Assembly (NCBI RefSeq): GCF_036013935.1
Contig: NZ_CP107902.1
Span: 6,915,001 to 6,979,000 of the forward strand
Direction: 5' to 3'
Length of the DNA stretch: 64,000 nt
Origin: Streptomyces sp. NBC_00461
Lineage (GTDB): Bacteria; Actinomycetota; Actinomycetes; Streptomycetales; Streptomycetaceae
A program made the translations under genes and the position numbers. Below the pieces are notes generated by a model. It did not search any database. It was not told where the DNA came from and saw nothing but the letters and a program-made list of their open reading frames with translations. Position 1 is the stretch's first letter, and every line of letters begins with the position of its first letter. Below are positions 32,916 through 40,626 of the stretch, piece by piece.

Positions 32916-33839
32916 TCACGCTCCGCCCGTCAACTTCCTGGCCGCGTCCACCTTTTGCCGGTGCAGCTCCTCCAACCGCTGCAGCACCTTGGTGTTCTTC
33001 CGGATCATTCCTTTCTGGATCCGCGTCTCGGTATCCAGCCAGGACTCCAGGAGATTCGTACTGCGCTTGCACGTCACATCGGCAGCCGCCGTCTTCCTCT
33101 CCTTCTGAGTCACTTCCCCCTGGGTGAACGCGGGCGTGCGGAACGGGTCCATCGGAGAGGCGTACTCGTACCCCTTCTCCTTCATGCAGGCGGACCAGCG
33201 GGTGAAGAGCGACTTCATTTCGGGGTCCCGCAGGGAATCCTTGTAGCTGTCGGTGGAGATGTTGCTGGCCGCTGTAACTCCCGCCGGGTACGCGTAGGGT
33301 TCGGCGAACTTCTTGATGGACGACCCCAGGCAGCCCGTGTCCGGCACAGCCTTTCCCCGGTACTCCAGCTTGCCGTTTTTATCCCCTGATATTTCCCTGC
33401 TTCGCGATCCGTAGAGGACTTTCTTCTGGTCCGCGGTGAGTTTCGGCTCCGGCTCGGGCGGCTGCGGTGGAAGCCGGTATCCGTAGCGGTTCGCGTCGTC
33501 CATGTTCGACAGTCCGTACCGCCGGTCGGAGGTGGCTGCCGGTGCCGATTTCCCGGGCGGCCGGTAGGGAAGTCCGAAGCTCTTCATGCAATCCCGCGCC
33601 ATCACCTGCTGGGCGCTTTCGATGACCTCGTATTCGGCGTCGCTGTAGCTGTACGCCGCGATCGGCAACCGGTAGGTGTAGTCGGCCCTGCCGGGCGTCG
33701 TGCCGCCGGTGGACGGCTCCGGTGCCCCGGGGGTGGTGGCCGGGCCCCGCCCCGAGGAGTCGTGGGAGGCGCAGCCCGTCAGCAGGGCAAGGCAGAGAGG
33801 GAGGGCGAGGGACAGGGCGGGGATCGCCGAACGCTTCAT
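32916..33839 (-). CDS. Lipoprotein of unknown function
   Basis: A 307-residue predicted lipoprotein. The signal peptide (1-22) ends in the lipobox LLTGC, giving an N-terminal lipidated Cys. A Ser/Thr/Pro/Gly-rich linker (24-50) follows, then a globular domain with four further cysteines (MARDCMKSFG, DTGCLG, WSACMKEKG, VTCKRS), probably forming two disulfides outside the cell. The DCMKSFG and ACMKEKGY pattern recurs in secreted actinobacterial proteins without known function. It is encoded head to tail with the I36-family gene, 114 bases downstream of it, in an accessory segment between cvn1 and gltX. Confidence 0.8.
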   Translation of the reverse strand: MKRSAIPALSLALPLCLALLTGCASHDSSGRGPATTPGAPEPSTGGTTPGRADYTYRLPIAAYSYSDAEYEVIESAQQVMARDCMKSFGLPYRPPGKSAPAATSDRRYGLSNMDDANRYGYRLPPQPPEPEPKLTADQKKVLYGSRSREISGDKNGKLEYRGKAVPDTGCLGSSIKKFAEPYAYPAGVTAASNISTDSYKDSLRDPEMKSLFTRWSACMKEKGYEYASPMDPFRTPAFTQGEVTQKERKTAAADVTCKRSTNLLESWLDTETRIQKGMIRKNTKVLQRLEELHRQKVDAARKLTGGA

Positions 33840-33953
33840 GATTCCAAACGCCTCTGGGATGCCTCTGAGGGATGCCTCTGGGGGAGCCCCGCGCAGGGCC
33901 GGGCGCCCCGCGCGGGGTGGATGCCGTTCGTCAGTGGCGTCGTTGCCGCAGCC

Positions 33954-34394
33954 CTAGTTCCACTTGTAACAGTTGGTGCCGCTCCGGGCGAAGCCCATGG
34001 AGGCGTTCTCGTTGTAGGTGTTGTGCAGTCGGTCGGCGGCCGTGAGCGGAGCGAATGTGTCGCAGGCGCCCGAATATCCGCTGTTGAAGAAGACCGTTGC
34101 GATGTTGTCGATGCTCTGGTTGCTGAACGAAGCCGCGTTGTTCTTCACGGCCACGCCCTTACCGGCTCCCGAAGTCAGGAAGGTGTAGCCGGCGAGATTG
34201 GACACGCTGGTGCCTCTGAACGCGGTGAACGAACCCGACAGTCCACTGTTGTAGAAGAAGACTCCGCAGTTCTTCTGCGAGTCAAGGCAGTACGGTCCGG
34301 CGTCGGCGTGCGCCAGGGGTGCCATGCCCAATACCGCGGCGGCCGTGGCGGGAATCGCGACAGCCAGGGCACGGAAGCTTCGAGATACCTTCAT
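33954..34394 (-). CDS. Peptidase inhibitor I36 family secreted protein
   Basis: A 146-residue exported protein. A signal peptide (1-31, AHA cleavage) leads to a small beta-gamma-crystallin-like domain as in the Streptomyces metalloproteinase inhibitor family I36. Features are YCLDSQKNCGVFFYNS, a central GYTFLTSGAGKG, a second half VFFNSGYSGACDTF and the end CYKWN, with four cysteines able to form two disulfides. It probably inhibits extracellular proteases or acts as a surface protein. ATG 34394 has a GAGAGGA ribosome site. The flanking DNA is less GC-rich than the rest of the window, hinting at acquisition. Confidence 0.85.
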   Translation of the reverse strand: MKVSRSFRALAVAIPATAAAVLGMAPLAHADAGPYCLDSQKNCGVFFYNSGLSGSFTAFRGTSVSNLAGYTFLTSGAGKGVAVKNNAASFSNQSIDNIATVFFNSGYSGACDTFAPLTAADRLHNTYNENASMGFARSGTNCYKWN

Positions 34395-34685
34395 GGGGTC
34401 CTCTCTGTTGCGAACTCGATGGTTTTCGCGGCGATCAGCCTATGGCTCCCCCATGGCCGAATCAATAGATTTCACGGTCACGAGATCACTCTCTGCGGAA
34501 ATGCCCCGTTGTAAGTATCTTCCGGAATTCTGTATTCCGTTAAGGCGGCTTCTCTGGCCGAAAGACAGTGCATTTCTGGCCGGAAAAGGGCTGCATGGTG
34601 CGCCGGGCCAGCCGAACGGCGCACGGCCCGACCGGTTAACCTGGGGCGTCAGTACGCCGGTTCTCAGTGAGGGGCGCAGGATCCC
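34395..34685. other. Relatively AT-rich intergenic region
   Basis: About 290 bases between divergent genes with clearly lower GC than the surroundings. It must contain both promoters. A small inverted repeat CGGAAT-TCTGT-ATTCCG lies near 34526-34543. No ORF or RNA gene is supported. Confidence 0.5.
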
Positions 34686-35471
34686 GTGCGCATCGCCAGA
34701 TTCTCCATCGACGGGAACGTCGCCTTCGGCGCGGTCGAGGGTGACAAGCCGGACGAGCTCGTCCTCGACATCATCAAGGGCATCCCGTTCGCGGACTTCG
34801 AGCTCTCCGGTACGAAGGTTCCGCTGAGCAAGGTCCGGCTGCTGCCGCCGGTGCTCCCCAACAAGGTCGTGGCCTTCGGCCGCAACTACGCGGAGCACGC
34901 GCGCGAGCTGGGCCACGAGGTGCCCGACGCCCCGTTCGCCTTCTTCAAGCCCTCCACCTCGGTGATCGGCCCCGGCGACGAGATCCAGTACCCGTCCTTC
35001 ACCGAGGACCTGCACCACGAGGCCGAGCTGGCCGTGGTCATCGGCCGTATGTGCCGCGAGGTCCCGCGCGAGCGCGTCAAGGACGTCGTCCTCGGCTACA
35101 CCTGCGCCAACGACATCACGGCGCGCGACGTCCAGAAGCGCGAGAAGCAGTGGGCGCGGGCCAAGGGCTTCGACACCTCCTGCCCGCTGGGCCCGTGGGT
35201 GGAGACAGGCCTTGACATCGCCGCCGCGAGCGACCTGACCATCCAGCTCACGGTCAACGGCGAGCAACGCCAGCTCGGCCGCACCAGCGAGATGATCCAC
35301 TCGATCGAGGATCTGATCGTCAACATCTCCGAGGCCATGACGCTGCTCCCCGGCGACGTGATCCTCACGGGCACCCCGGCAGGCGTCGGACCGCTCACCG
35401 TCGGCGACGAGGTCGCCGTCACCATCGAAGGCATCGGCACTCTCACCAACAAGGTTGTCAAGCGTGGCTAG
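34686..35471 (+). CDS. Fumarylacetoacetate hydrolase (FAH) family protein
   Basis: A 261-residue cytoplasmic enzyme of the FAH superfamily, which includes acylpyruvases, oxaloacetate tautomerases/decarboxylases and 2-hydroxyhepta-diene-dioate isomerases. The metal-binding acidic residues are visible in [11 protein letters not shown] and NDITARDVQ, and the core motif [14 protein letters not shown] and [13 protein letters not shown] match the family. The substrate cannot be assigned; a housekeeping role such as oxaloacetate metabolism is plausible. GTG 34686 follows GCAGGA. The stop overlaps the gltX start by 8 bases, so they are co-translated. Confidence 0.88.
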   Translation: MRIARFSIDGNVAFGAVEGDKPDELVLDIIKGIPFADFELSGTKVPLSKVRLLPPVLPNKVVAFGRNYAEHARELGHEVPDAPFAFFKPSTSVIGPGDEIQYPSFTEDLHHEAELAVVIGRMCREVPRERVKDVVLGYTCANDITARDVQKREKQWARAKGFDTSCPLGPWVETGLDIAAASDLTIQLTVNGEQRQLGRTSEMIHSIEDLIVNISEAMTLLPGDVILTGTPAGVGPLTVGDEVAVTIEGIGTLTNKVVKRG

Positions 35472-36948
35472 CGCACCCGGCTCCCCAGTTCGCGTCCGTT
35501 TCTGTCCGTCGCCCACCGGTAACCCCCACGTGGGCCTGGTGCGCACCGCCCTGTTCAACTGGGCGTTCGCCCGGCACCACCAGGGCACGCTCGTCTTCCG
35601 CATCGAGGACACCGACGCGGCCCGCGACTCCGAGGAGTCGTACAACCAGCTGCTCGACGCGATGCGCTGGCTGGGCTTCGACTGGGACGAGGGCCCCGAG
35701 GTGGGCGGCCCGCACGCGCCGTACCGCCAGTCGCAGCGCATGGACCTGTACAAGGACATCGCGGGCAGGCTCCTGGACGCGGGTCACGCGTACCACTGCT
35801 ACTGCTCCCAGGAGGAGCTGGACACCCGCCGCGCGGCCGCCCGCGCCGCCGGCAAGCCCTCCGGCTACGACGGCCACTGCCGTGACCTGAGCGCCGGGCA
35901 GGTCGAGGAGTACAAGGCCCAGGGCCGTACCCCGATCGTCCGCTTCCGCATGCCCGACGAGACGATCACCTTCACGGACCTGGTCCGCGGCGAGCTGACG
36001 TTCACCCCGGAGAACGTGCCGGACTACGGCATCGTCCGCGCGAACGGCGCCCCGCTGTACACCCTCGTCAACCCGGTCGACGACGCCCTGATGGAGATCA
36101 CCCACGTCCTGCGCGGCGAGGACCTGCTCTCCTCCACCCCGCGCCAGATCGCGCTGTACAAGGCGCTGACCGAGCTGGGAATCGCCAAGAGCACCCCTCA
36201 CTTCGGCCACCTGCCGTACGTGATGGGCGAGGGCAACAAGAAGCTCTCCAAGCGCGACCCGGAGTCGTCGCTGAACCTCTACCGCGAGCGCGGCTTCCTC
36301 CCCGAGGGCCTGCTCAACTACCTCTCGCTGCTTGGCTGGTCGCTCTCGGCGGACCAGGACATCTTCGCGATCGACGAGATGGTGGCGGCCTTCGACATCG
36401 CGGACGTCAACCCCAACCCGGCCCGCTTCGACCTCAAGAAGTGCGAGGCGATCAACGCCGACCACATCCGTCTGCTGGATGTGAAGGACTTCACCGAGCG
36501 CTGCGCACCGTGGCTGCGGGCGCCGTTCGCCCCGTGGGAGCCGGAGGACTTCGACGAGGCCAAGTGGCAGGCGGTCGCCCCGCACGCCCAGACCCGTGTG
36601 AAGGTCCTGTCGGAGATCACGGACAACGTGGACTTCCTTTTCCTGCCGGAGCCGGTGGAGGACGAGGCGAGCTGGCAGAAGGCGATGAAGGAGGGCTCGG
36701 ACGCCCTGCTCCGCACGGCCCGCGAGAAGCTCGAGTCCGCCGACTGGACCTCCGCCGAGTCGCTGAAGGAGGCCGTCCTGGCCGCCGGCGAGGCCCACGG
36801 CCTCAAGCTCGGCAAGGCCCAGGCCCCGGTCCGTGTCGCCGTCACCGGCCGCACCGTCGGTCTGCCCCTCTTCGAGTCCCTGGAGATCCTGGGCAAGGAG
36901 AAGACGCTGACCCGCATCGACGCGGCACTGGCGAAGCTGGCGGCCTGA
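35464..36948 (+). CDS. gltX: Glutamyl-tRNA synthetase
   Basis: A 494-residue class I aminoacyl-tRNA synthetase charging tRNA-Glu. In most actinobacteria it also mischarges tRNA-Gln for GatCAB transamidation. The HIGH-type motif is PHVG (residues 21-24) within [19 protein letters not shown], and the KMSKS-type loop is KKLSKRD. A Rossmann fold, the anticodon-binding domain and the normal total length are all present. GTG 35464 was chosen over TTG 35455 because it gives [13 protein letters not shown] and overlaps the FAH gene by 8 bases. Three tRNA-Glu and two tRNA-Gln genes lie 0.9 kb downstream. Confidence 0.97.
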   Translation: MASAPGSPVRVRFCPSPTGNPHVGLVRTALFNWAFARHHQGTLVFRIEDTDAARDSEESYNQLLDAMRWLGFDWDEGPEVGGPHAPYRQSQRMDLYKDIAGRLLDAGHAYHCYCSQEELDTRRAAARAAGKPSGYDGHCRDLSAGQVEEYKAQGRTPIVRFRMPDETITFTDLVRGELTFTPENVPDYGIVRANGAPLYTLVNPVDDALMEITHVLRGEDLLSSTPRQIALYKALTELGIAKSTPHFGHLPYVMGEGNKKLSKRDPESSLNLYRERGFLPEGLLNYLSLLGWSLSADQDIFAIDEMVAAFDIADVNPNPARFDLKKCEAINADHIRLLDVKDFTERCAPWLRAPFAPWEPEDFDEAKWQAVAPHAQTRVKVLSEITDNVDFLFLPEPVEDEASWQKAMKEGSDALLRTAREKLESADWTSAESLKEAVLAAGEAHGLKLGKAQAPVRVAVTGRTVGLPLFESLEILGKEKTLTRIDAALAKLAA

Positions 36949-36993
36949 CTCAATCGGAAGACGCGTTCACCCACCCCGCGTTACCGTCGGATC

Positions 36994-37725
36994 ATGAGCA
37001 TTCGGGCCGTGATCTGGGATGTCGACGACACCCTCTTCGACTACACGACGGCGGACCGCAAGGGGATGCGCATACACCTGACGGCCGAGGGCCTGCTCGA
37101 CGCGTACGACAGCGTCGAGCAGGCCCTCGTGCGTTGGCGGCAGATCACTGATGTCCAGTGGGCGCGTTTCTCAGCGGGCGAGGTGTCCTTCGAGGGGCAG
37201 CGCCGGGACCGGGTACGGGTGTTCCTGGGCGAGGAGCTGACCGACGCCGAGGCCGACGCGTGGTTCCAGCGGTACCTCAACCACTACGAGACCGTCTGGA
37301 CCCTCTTCCCGGACGTCCTGCCCGCCCTGGACGCCCTCGCCGCCAGCCACCGGCACGCCGTGCTCTCCAACTCCAGCATCCATGTCCAGGACCGCAAGCT
37401 GCGCGCCCTCGGCGTGCACGACCGCTTCGAGGTCATCCTGTGCGCCGCCGAACTGGGCGTCTCCAAGCCCGAGGCCGGCGCCTTCCTCGCGGGCTGCGAC
37501 GCCCTGGAGCTGGCCCCGCACCAGGTGGCGTACGTCGGCGACCATCCGGAGATCGACGGGCGTGGCTCCGCCGACGCCGGGCTGCTGTCCGTCTGGATCG
37601 ACCGCGCCGGTATGTCCACCGGCGGCGACGCTCCCTCCGGCCCCCACCGGATCGCCTCCCTCGCCGAACTCCCCGCGCTCCTCGGCGCCGATACCCGTTT
37701 TGGAGCCCCGTCCACCTTCGGGTAA
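36994..37725 (+). CDS. HAD family hydrolase (phosphatase)
   Basis: A 243-residue haloacid dehalogenase-like hydrolase. Motif I is VIWDVDDTLFD with nucleophile Asp9 and acid/base Asp11. Motif II is VLSNSS, motif III lies around SKPEAGAF (Lys), and motif IV is YVGDHPEIDGRGSADAG. A four-helix cap domain lies between motifs I and II (about 20-100), as in subfamily I phosphatases. The substrate is unknown. It follows gltX by 45 bases on the same strand. A promoter for the downstream tRNAs appears to lie in its last codons. Confidence 0.9.
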   Translation: MSIRAVIWDVDDTLFDYTTADRKGMRIHLTAEGLLDAYDSVEQALVRWRQITDVQWARFSAGEVSFEGQRRDRVRVFLGEELTDAEADAWFQRYLNHYETVWTLFPDVLPALDALAASHRHAVLSNSSIHVQDRKLRALGVHDRFEVILCAAELGVSKPEAGAFLAGCDALELAPHQVAYVGDHPEIDGRGSADAGLLSVWIDRAGMSTGGDAPSGPHRIASLAELPALLGADTRFGAPSTFG

Positions 37726-37728
37726 TGT
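37699..37728 (+). promoter_or_regulatory. Probable promoter of the tRNA cluster
   Basis: TTTGGA (37699-37704) and TAATGT (37723-37728) are separated by 18 bases, close to the vegetative consensus. The -10 overlaps the TAA stop of the HAD gene, so the promoter is embedded in coding sequence. It lies 88 bases before the first tRNA. Confidence 0.5.
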
Positions 37729-37816
37729 TCTTCCTGCGCCGCCGGAGAGCGGGCCGGAAGGCCGGGAACCGGAGGCGCAAGCTAGAACGAGATCCCCGCA
37801 GGGGCTTGAGTTCCAG

Positions 37817-37888
37817 TGGCCTATGGTGTAATTGGCAGCACGACGGTTTCTGGTTCCGTTAGTCTTGGTTCGAGTCCAGGTAGGCCAG
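37817..37888 (+). tRNA. tRNA-Gln (CTG), copy 1
   Basis: A 72-nt cloverleaf with acceptor TGGCCTA/TAGGCCA, anticodon CTG in loop TTCTGGT, and T arm CTTGG-TTCGAGT-CCAGG. The anticodon stem is ACGGT/TCCGT, leaving a T-T mismatch at the loop-closing pair (31-39). Copy 2 has a normal pair there. CCA is not encoded. Confidence 0.95.
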
Positions 37889-37933
37889 CTCGCAGATCAT
37901 CCAGAATCTGCAACCGCGGAACACATCCGCAAA

Positions 37934-38006
37934 GCCCCCGTTGTGTAGCGGCCTAGCACGCTGCCCTCTCAAGGCAGTAGCGCCGGTTCGAATCCGGTCG
38001 GGGGTA
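37934..38006 (+). tRNA. tRNA-Glu (CTC), copy 1
   Basis: A 73-nt cloverleaf with acceptor GCCCCCG/CGGGGGT, anticodon CTC, and anticodon stem CTGCC/GGCAG. The T arm is GCCGG-TTCGAAT-CCGGT-like. It differs from copies 2 and 3 only in one compensated anticodon-stem pair (CTGCC versus CCGCC). Confidence 0.96.
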
Positions 38007-38068
38007 CAGATCCTTCCCAGGAAGGCGGTCAGGGTCGCACCCGCCGTCTCTCATGCAGGATCGCTAGG

Positions 38069-38141
38069 GCCCCCGTTGTGTAGCGGCCTAGCACGCCGCC
38101 CTCTCAAGGCGGTAGCGCCGGTTCGAATCCGGTCGGGGGTA
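38069..38141 (+). tRNA. tRNA-Glu (CTC), copy 2
   Basis: A 73-nt cloverleaf with acceptor GCCCCCG/CGGGGGT, anticodon stem CCGCC/GGCGG and anticodon CTC. It is identical to copy 3. It is charged by the GluRS encoded just upstream. Confidence 0.96.
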
Positions 38142-38161
38142 CGATTTACTCTAAATCACCT

Positions 38162-38233
38162 TGGTCTATGGTGTAATTGGCAACACTACGGTTTCTGGTA
38201 CCGTCATTCTTGGTTCGAGTCCAGGTAGACCAG
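38162..38233 (+). tRNA. tRNA-Gln (CTG), copy 2
   Basis: A 72-nt cloverleaf with acceptor TGGTCTA/TAGACCA, anticodon CTG and a fully paired anticodon stem ACGGT/ACCGT. Its paired differences from copy 1 (acceptor C/G versus T/A and D-arm bases) show compensatory change. Confidence 0.95.
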
Positions 38234-38261
38234 CTCGGATCTGCGGAAACGCAAGATCCAC

Positions 38262-38334
38262 GCCCCCGTTGTGTAGCGGCCTAGCACGCCGCCCTCTCAA
38301 GGCGGTAGCGCCGGTTCGAATCCGGTCGGGGGTA
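38262..38334 (+). tRNA. tRNA-Glu (CTC), copy 3
   Basis: A 73-nt cloverleaf identical to copy 2, last of the Gln-Glu-Glu-Gln-Glu array, followed within a few bases by an intrinsic terminator. Confidence 0.96.
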
Positions 38335-38339
38335 CAACA

Positions 38340-38374
38340 AGAAGGCCCTTCGCTTCGGCGGGGGCCTTCTTTCG
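38340..38374 (+). terminator. Terminator of the tRNA cluster
   Basis: AGAAGGCCC (38340-38348) and GGGCCTTCT (38362-38370) form a perfect 9-bp stem followed by TTCG. It closes the tRNA transcript and faces the convergent MerR gene. Confidence 0.85.
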
Positions 38375-38387
38375 TGTCCGGCGGCGG

Positions 38388-39032
38388 CTAACCGAAGCCG
38401 TACCGCCGCGTCGTCTCCTCCTCCTGGGCCAGCCGCCGCAGTGCCTGCAGCATCGGCTCGGTCAGCACGGCACCGAGTACGGCCGTCTCCACCTTCTCCG
38501 CCTCGGACGGATGTGTCTCCACGAAGTCCAGGTCGAGTTTCGCGGTCTCGTGCATCAACGTCCCGTACGACATGAGGAGTTCGGCGCCCCATTCGTAGCC
38601 GAGCCGGCGGAACGCGGCCACCGCCACCACCAGCGAGCGGTAGGCGGGGGAGATGGTCGTGAGCCGCTTGGCGTTCTCCCAGCCGAGCCGGTCCAGGAGG
38701 GTGCTGACCTCCTCGTGTGCCGACCGGACGTATTCGTCGTCCTCGTCCGGCTCCGGCACCTGCGGCAGGGCCCACAGTGCCGCGCCGAGGCGGATCGCCC
38801 GGCCCAGGGAGTCGTCGTCCACGTGCCCGAGCACCTCGCGCACCTTCGCCACCGGTACCCCGCCCACCTGGATCATCGCCCGCACCAGCCGAAGCCGGCG
38901 CAGGTGCTCCCCGTCGTACTCGGCGGTCCTCGCGTTGATCTGCCGGCCGGGCGCCAACAGCCCTTCACGCAGGTAGTACTTGATCGTCGCGGTGGACACC
39001 CCACTGCGCTCGCTGAGCTCGGCCAGCCGCAT
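38388..39032 (-). CDS. MerR family transcriptional regulator
   Basis: A 214-residue MerR-type regulator. The winged helix is at the N-terminus (MRLAELSERSGVSTATIKYYLREGLL, then TAEYDGEHLRRLRLVRAMIQVGG), with a dimerisation helix next and a C-terminal effector domain (about 95-205) that lacks the Cys motifs of metal sensors, so an organic ligand is likely. ATG 39032 has GGAGAGG upstream and is where MerR homology begins. It is divergent from a DUF4188 gene, and a perfect GGATAG/CTATCC palindrome sits between them. Confidence 0.9.
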   Translation of the reverse strand: MRLAELSERSGVSTATIKYYLREGLLAPGRQINARTAEYDGEHLRRLRLVRAMIQVGGVPVAKVREVLGHVDDDSLGRAIRLGAALWALPQVPEPDEDDEYVRSAHEEVSTLLDRLGWENAKRLTTISPAYRSLVVAVAAFRRLGYEWGAELLMSYGTLMHETAKLDLDFVETHPSEAEKVETAVLGAVLTEPMLQALRRLAQEEETTRRYGFG

Positions 39033-39054
39033 CTCTTGCGCCTCTCCTTGGGAA

Positions 39055-39098
39055 GTGCCACTATCCAAGCACCGTCCAGGAGGATAGTGCCGCTATCC
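39055..39098. promoter_or_regulatory. Candidate MerR operator pair
   Basis: GGATAG-TGCCG-CTATCC (39082-39098) is a perfect 6-bp-arm palindrome. A second half, GTGCCACTATCC, at 39055-39066 repeats GTGCCGCTATCC with one mismatch. Both lie in the 86-base gap between the divergent MerR and DUF4188 genes, the expected position for MerR control of both. Confidence 0.55.
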
Positions 39099-39118
39099 CA
39101 TGTGGAGGAGGGGTCGCC

Positions 39119-39637
39119 ATGTTCGCGAAACCGGTGCCGGGCCGTACCACCGCGGATGCCGAAGGCGATGTGGTGGTCCTGCTCATCGGGATGCGGGTCA
39201 ACCACTTCTGGGCGGTGCACCAGTGGCTGCCGGTCATGCTGTCGATGTTCCGCATGCTTGGGGAGCTTGCGCGGGACGCCGACCGGGGGCTGCTGGGGCG
39301 CGTCGTGCTGACGGCCTCGCCGCGGACGTACTACATCGTCCAGTACTGGGAGAGCAAGGAGAAGCTCTACGCGTACGCCGCCTCGCCGGACATGTTCCAC
39401 CACCGCGTGTGGGGGATCGTCAACCGCAAGGAGCGGGCGGGGAAGGTGCGCGGGCACGTGGGGTTGTGGCACGAGGCGTACGTGGTGCCCGAGGGGTCGT
39501 ACGAGTCGATCTACTTCGACATGCCGGCCGTGGGCCTCGCGGGCGCGCACGGGCAGGTGCCGCTGGACAAGCGCGGGCGGTATGCCGAGGACCGGTTCGC
39601 GCACCGGTCGGCGGGGGCGGGCCGGAAGACTGGCTGA
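39119..39637 (+). CDS. DUF4188 domain (monooxygenase-like) protein
   Basis: A 172-residue protein of the DUF4188 family (ferredoxin-like fold, related to dimeric alpha-beta-barrel monooxygenases). Motifs are DVVVLLIGMRVNHFWAVHQWLPV, YYIVQYWESKEKLYAYA, HHRVWGIVN and GLWHEAYVV, read as separate segments. The reaction is unknown. ATG 39119 follows a near-perfect GGAGGAGG. Divergence from a MerR regulator with a shared operator suggests it is an inducible detoxification or secondary-metabolism enzyme. Confidence 0.85.
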   Translation: MFAKPVPGRTTADAEGDVVVLLIGMRVNHFWAVHQWLPVMLSMFRMLGELARDADRGLLGRVVLTASPRTYYIVQYWESKEKLYAYAASPDMFHHRVWGIVNRKERAGKVRGHVGLWHEAYVVPEGSYESIYFDMPAVGLAGAHGQVPLDKRGRYAEDRFAHRSAGAGRKTG

Positions 39638-39721
39638 CCAGGGGGATCGGGGAACGGGGAGGGTCTGCCGCGGCGTTGGGGCGGGCCCTCCTCGGCTGTG
39701 CCCGAAGGGTTTTGGCGCCGG

Positions 39722-40438
39722 TCAGCCGGTGCGGCGCAGGGCCTCGGAGAGGCGCGCGGCGGCGTCGATGACCGCCTGGGCGTGCATACGGCCCGGGTGG
39801 CGCGTCAGGCGCTCGATGGGGCCGGAGACCGAGACGGCGGCCACCACGCGGTTGGAGGGGCCCCGGACGGGCGCGGAGACGGAGGCGACGCCCGGCTCCC
39901 GCTCGCCGATGGACTGGGCCCAGCCGCGGCGTCGTACGCCCGAGAGTGCGGTGGCGGTGAAGCGGGCACCCTGCAGGCCCCGGTGCAGGCGCTCCGGCTC
40001 TTCCCAGGCCATCAGGATCTGCGCCGAGGAACCGGCCTTCATCGTGAGCGTCGAACCGACCGGGACCGTGTCCCGAAGGCCGGACAGGCGCTCCGCCGCG
40101 GCGACGCAGATGCGCATGTCGCCCTGGCGGCGGTAGAGCTGCGCGCTCTCGCCCGTGATGTCCCGGAGGTGGGTCAGCACCGGGCCCGCGGTCGCGAGGA
40201 GGCGGTCCTCGCCCGCCGCCGCGGCCAGCTCCGCCAGCCGAGGGCCGAGGATGAAACGGCCCTGCATGTCGCGTGCCACCATACGGTGGTGCTCCAGGGC
40301 CACGGCCAGTCTGTGGGCCGTCGGTCGTGCCAGTCCGGTGGCCGCCACCAGTCCCGCGAGGGTGGCCGGCCCGGACTCCAGGGCGCTGAGGACAAGGGCT
40401 GCCTTGTCCAGAACGCCCACGCCGCTGCTGTTGTCCAT
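39722..40438 (-). CDS. ndgR: IclR family regulator of leuCD and amino acid metabolism
   Basis: A 238-residue IclR-type regulator that I recognise as NdgR. It has an N-terminal winged helix (ALVLSALESGPATLAGLVAATGLARPTAHRLAVAL in two segments) and a C-terminal effector-binding domain (GDMRICVAAAERLSGLRDTVP, then SVSGPIERLTRHPGRM). In Streptomyces it is known to bind the leuC promoter and to affect leucine, methionine and nitrogen metabolism. ATG 40438 begins MDNSSGVGVLD; longer frames are not conserved. It is divergent from leuCD with 188 bases between, where a paired CGTCTCAC/GTGAGACG motif lies. Confidence 0.94.
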   Translation of the reverse strand: MDNSSGVGVLDKAALVLSALESGPATLAGLVAATGLARPTAHRLAVALEHHRMVARDMQGRFILGPRLAELAAAAGEDRLLATAGPVLTHLRDITGESAQLYRRQGDMRICVAAAERLSGLRDTVPVGSTLTMKAGSSAQILMAWEEPERLHRGLQGARFTATALSGVRRRGWAQSIGEREPGVASVSAPVRGPSNRVVAAVSVSGPIERLTRHPGRMHAQAVIDAAARLSEALRRTG

Positions 40439-40451
40439 GAAACGATACTCA

Positions 40452-40493
40452 CGTCTCACTCTGTGAAACGCAAGTTCCTTTTTCCGTGAGACG
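40452..40493. promoter_or_regulatory. Inverted repeat in the ndgR-leuC intergenic region
   Basis: CGTCTCAC (40452-40459) and its complement GTGAGACG (40486-40493) are 26 bases apart, close to the ndgR start. The spacing of about three helical turns fits two half-sites for an IclR dimer or tetramer. That this is the NdgR site is inference. Confidence 0.4.
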
Positions 40494-40626
40494 CGCAACC
40501 CTTGTATGCACGGCGGCCCGCAGACCGAACGGGCCGGATGACGGATGCCCGTGAACAGGGGCCGGGTGCCGTCTCCTCAAGATCTCTAGTTGGGCCGGTG
40601 GACGTTTGCCGGCCGGAGGGAAAGCG

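Noticed and set aside
37780..38374. Repeated blocks around the tRNAs as a CRISPR array
   Set aside because: The repeats are complete tRNA cloverleafs of two kinds, not short repeats with uniform spacers. No CRISPR array is seen anywhere in the window.
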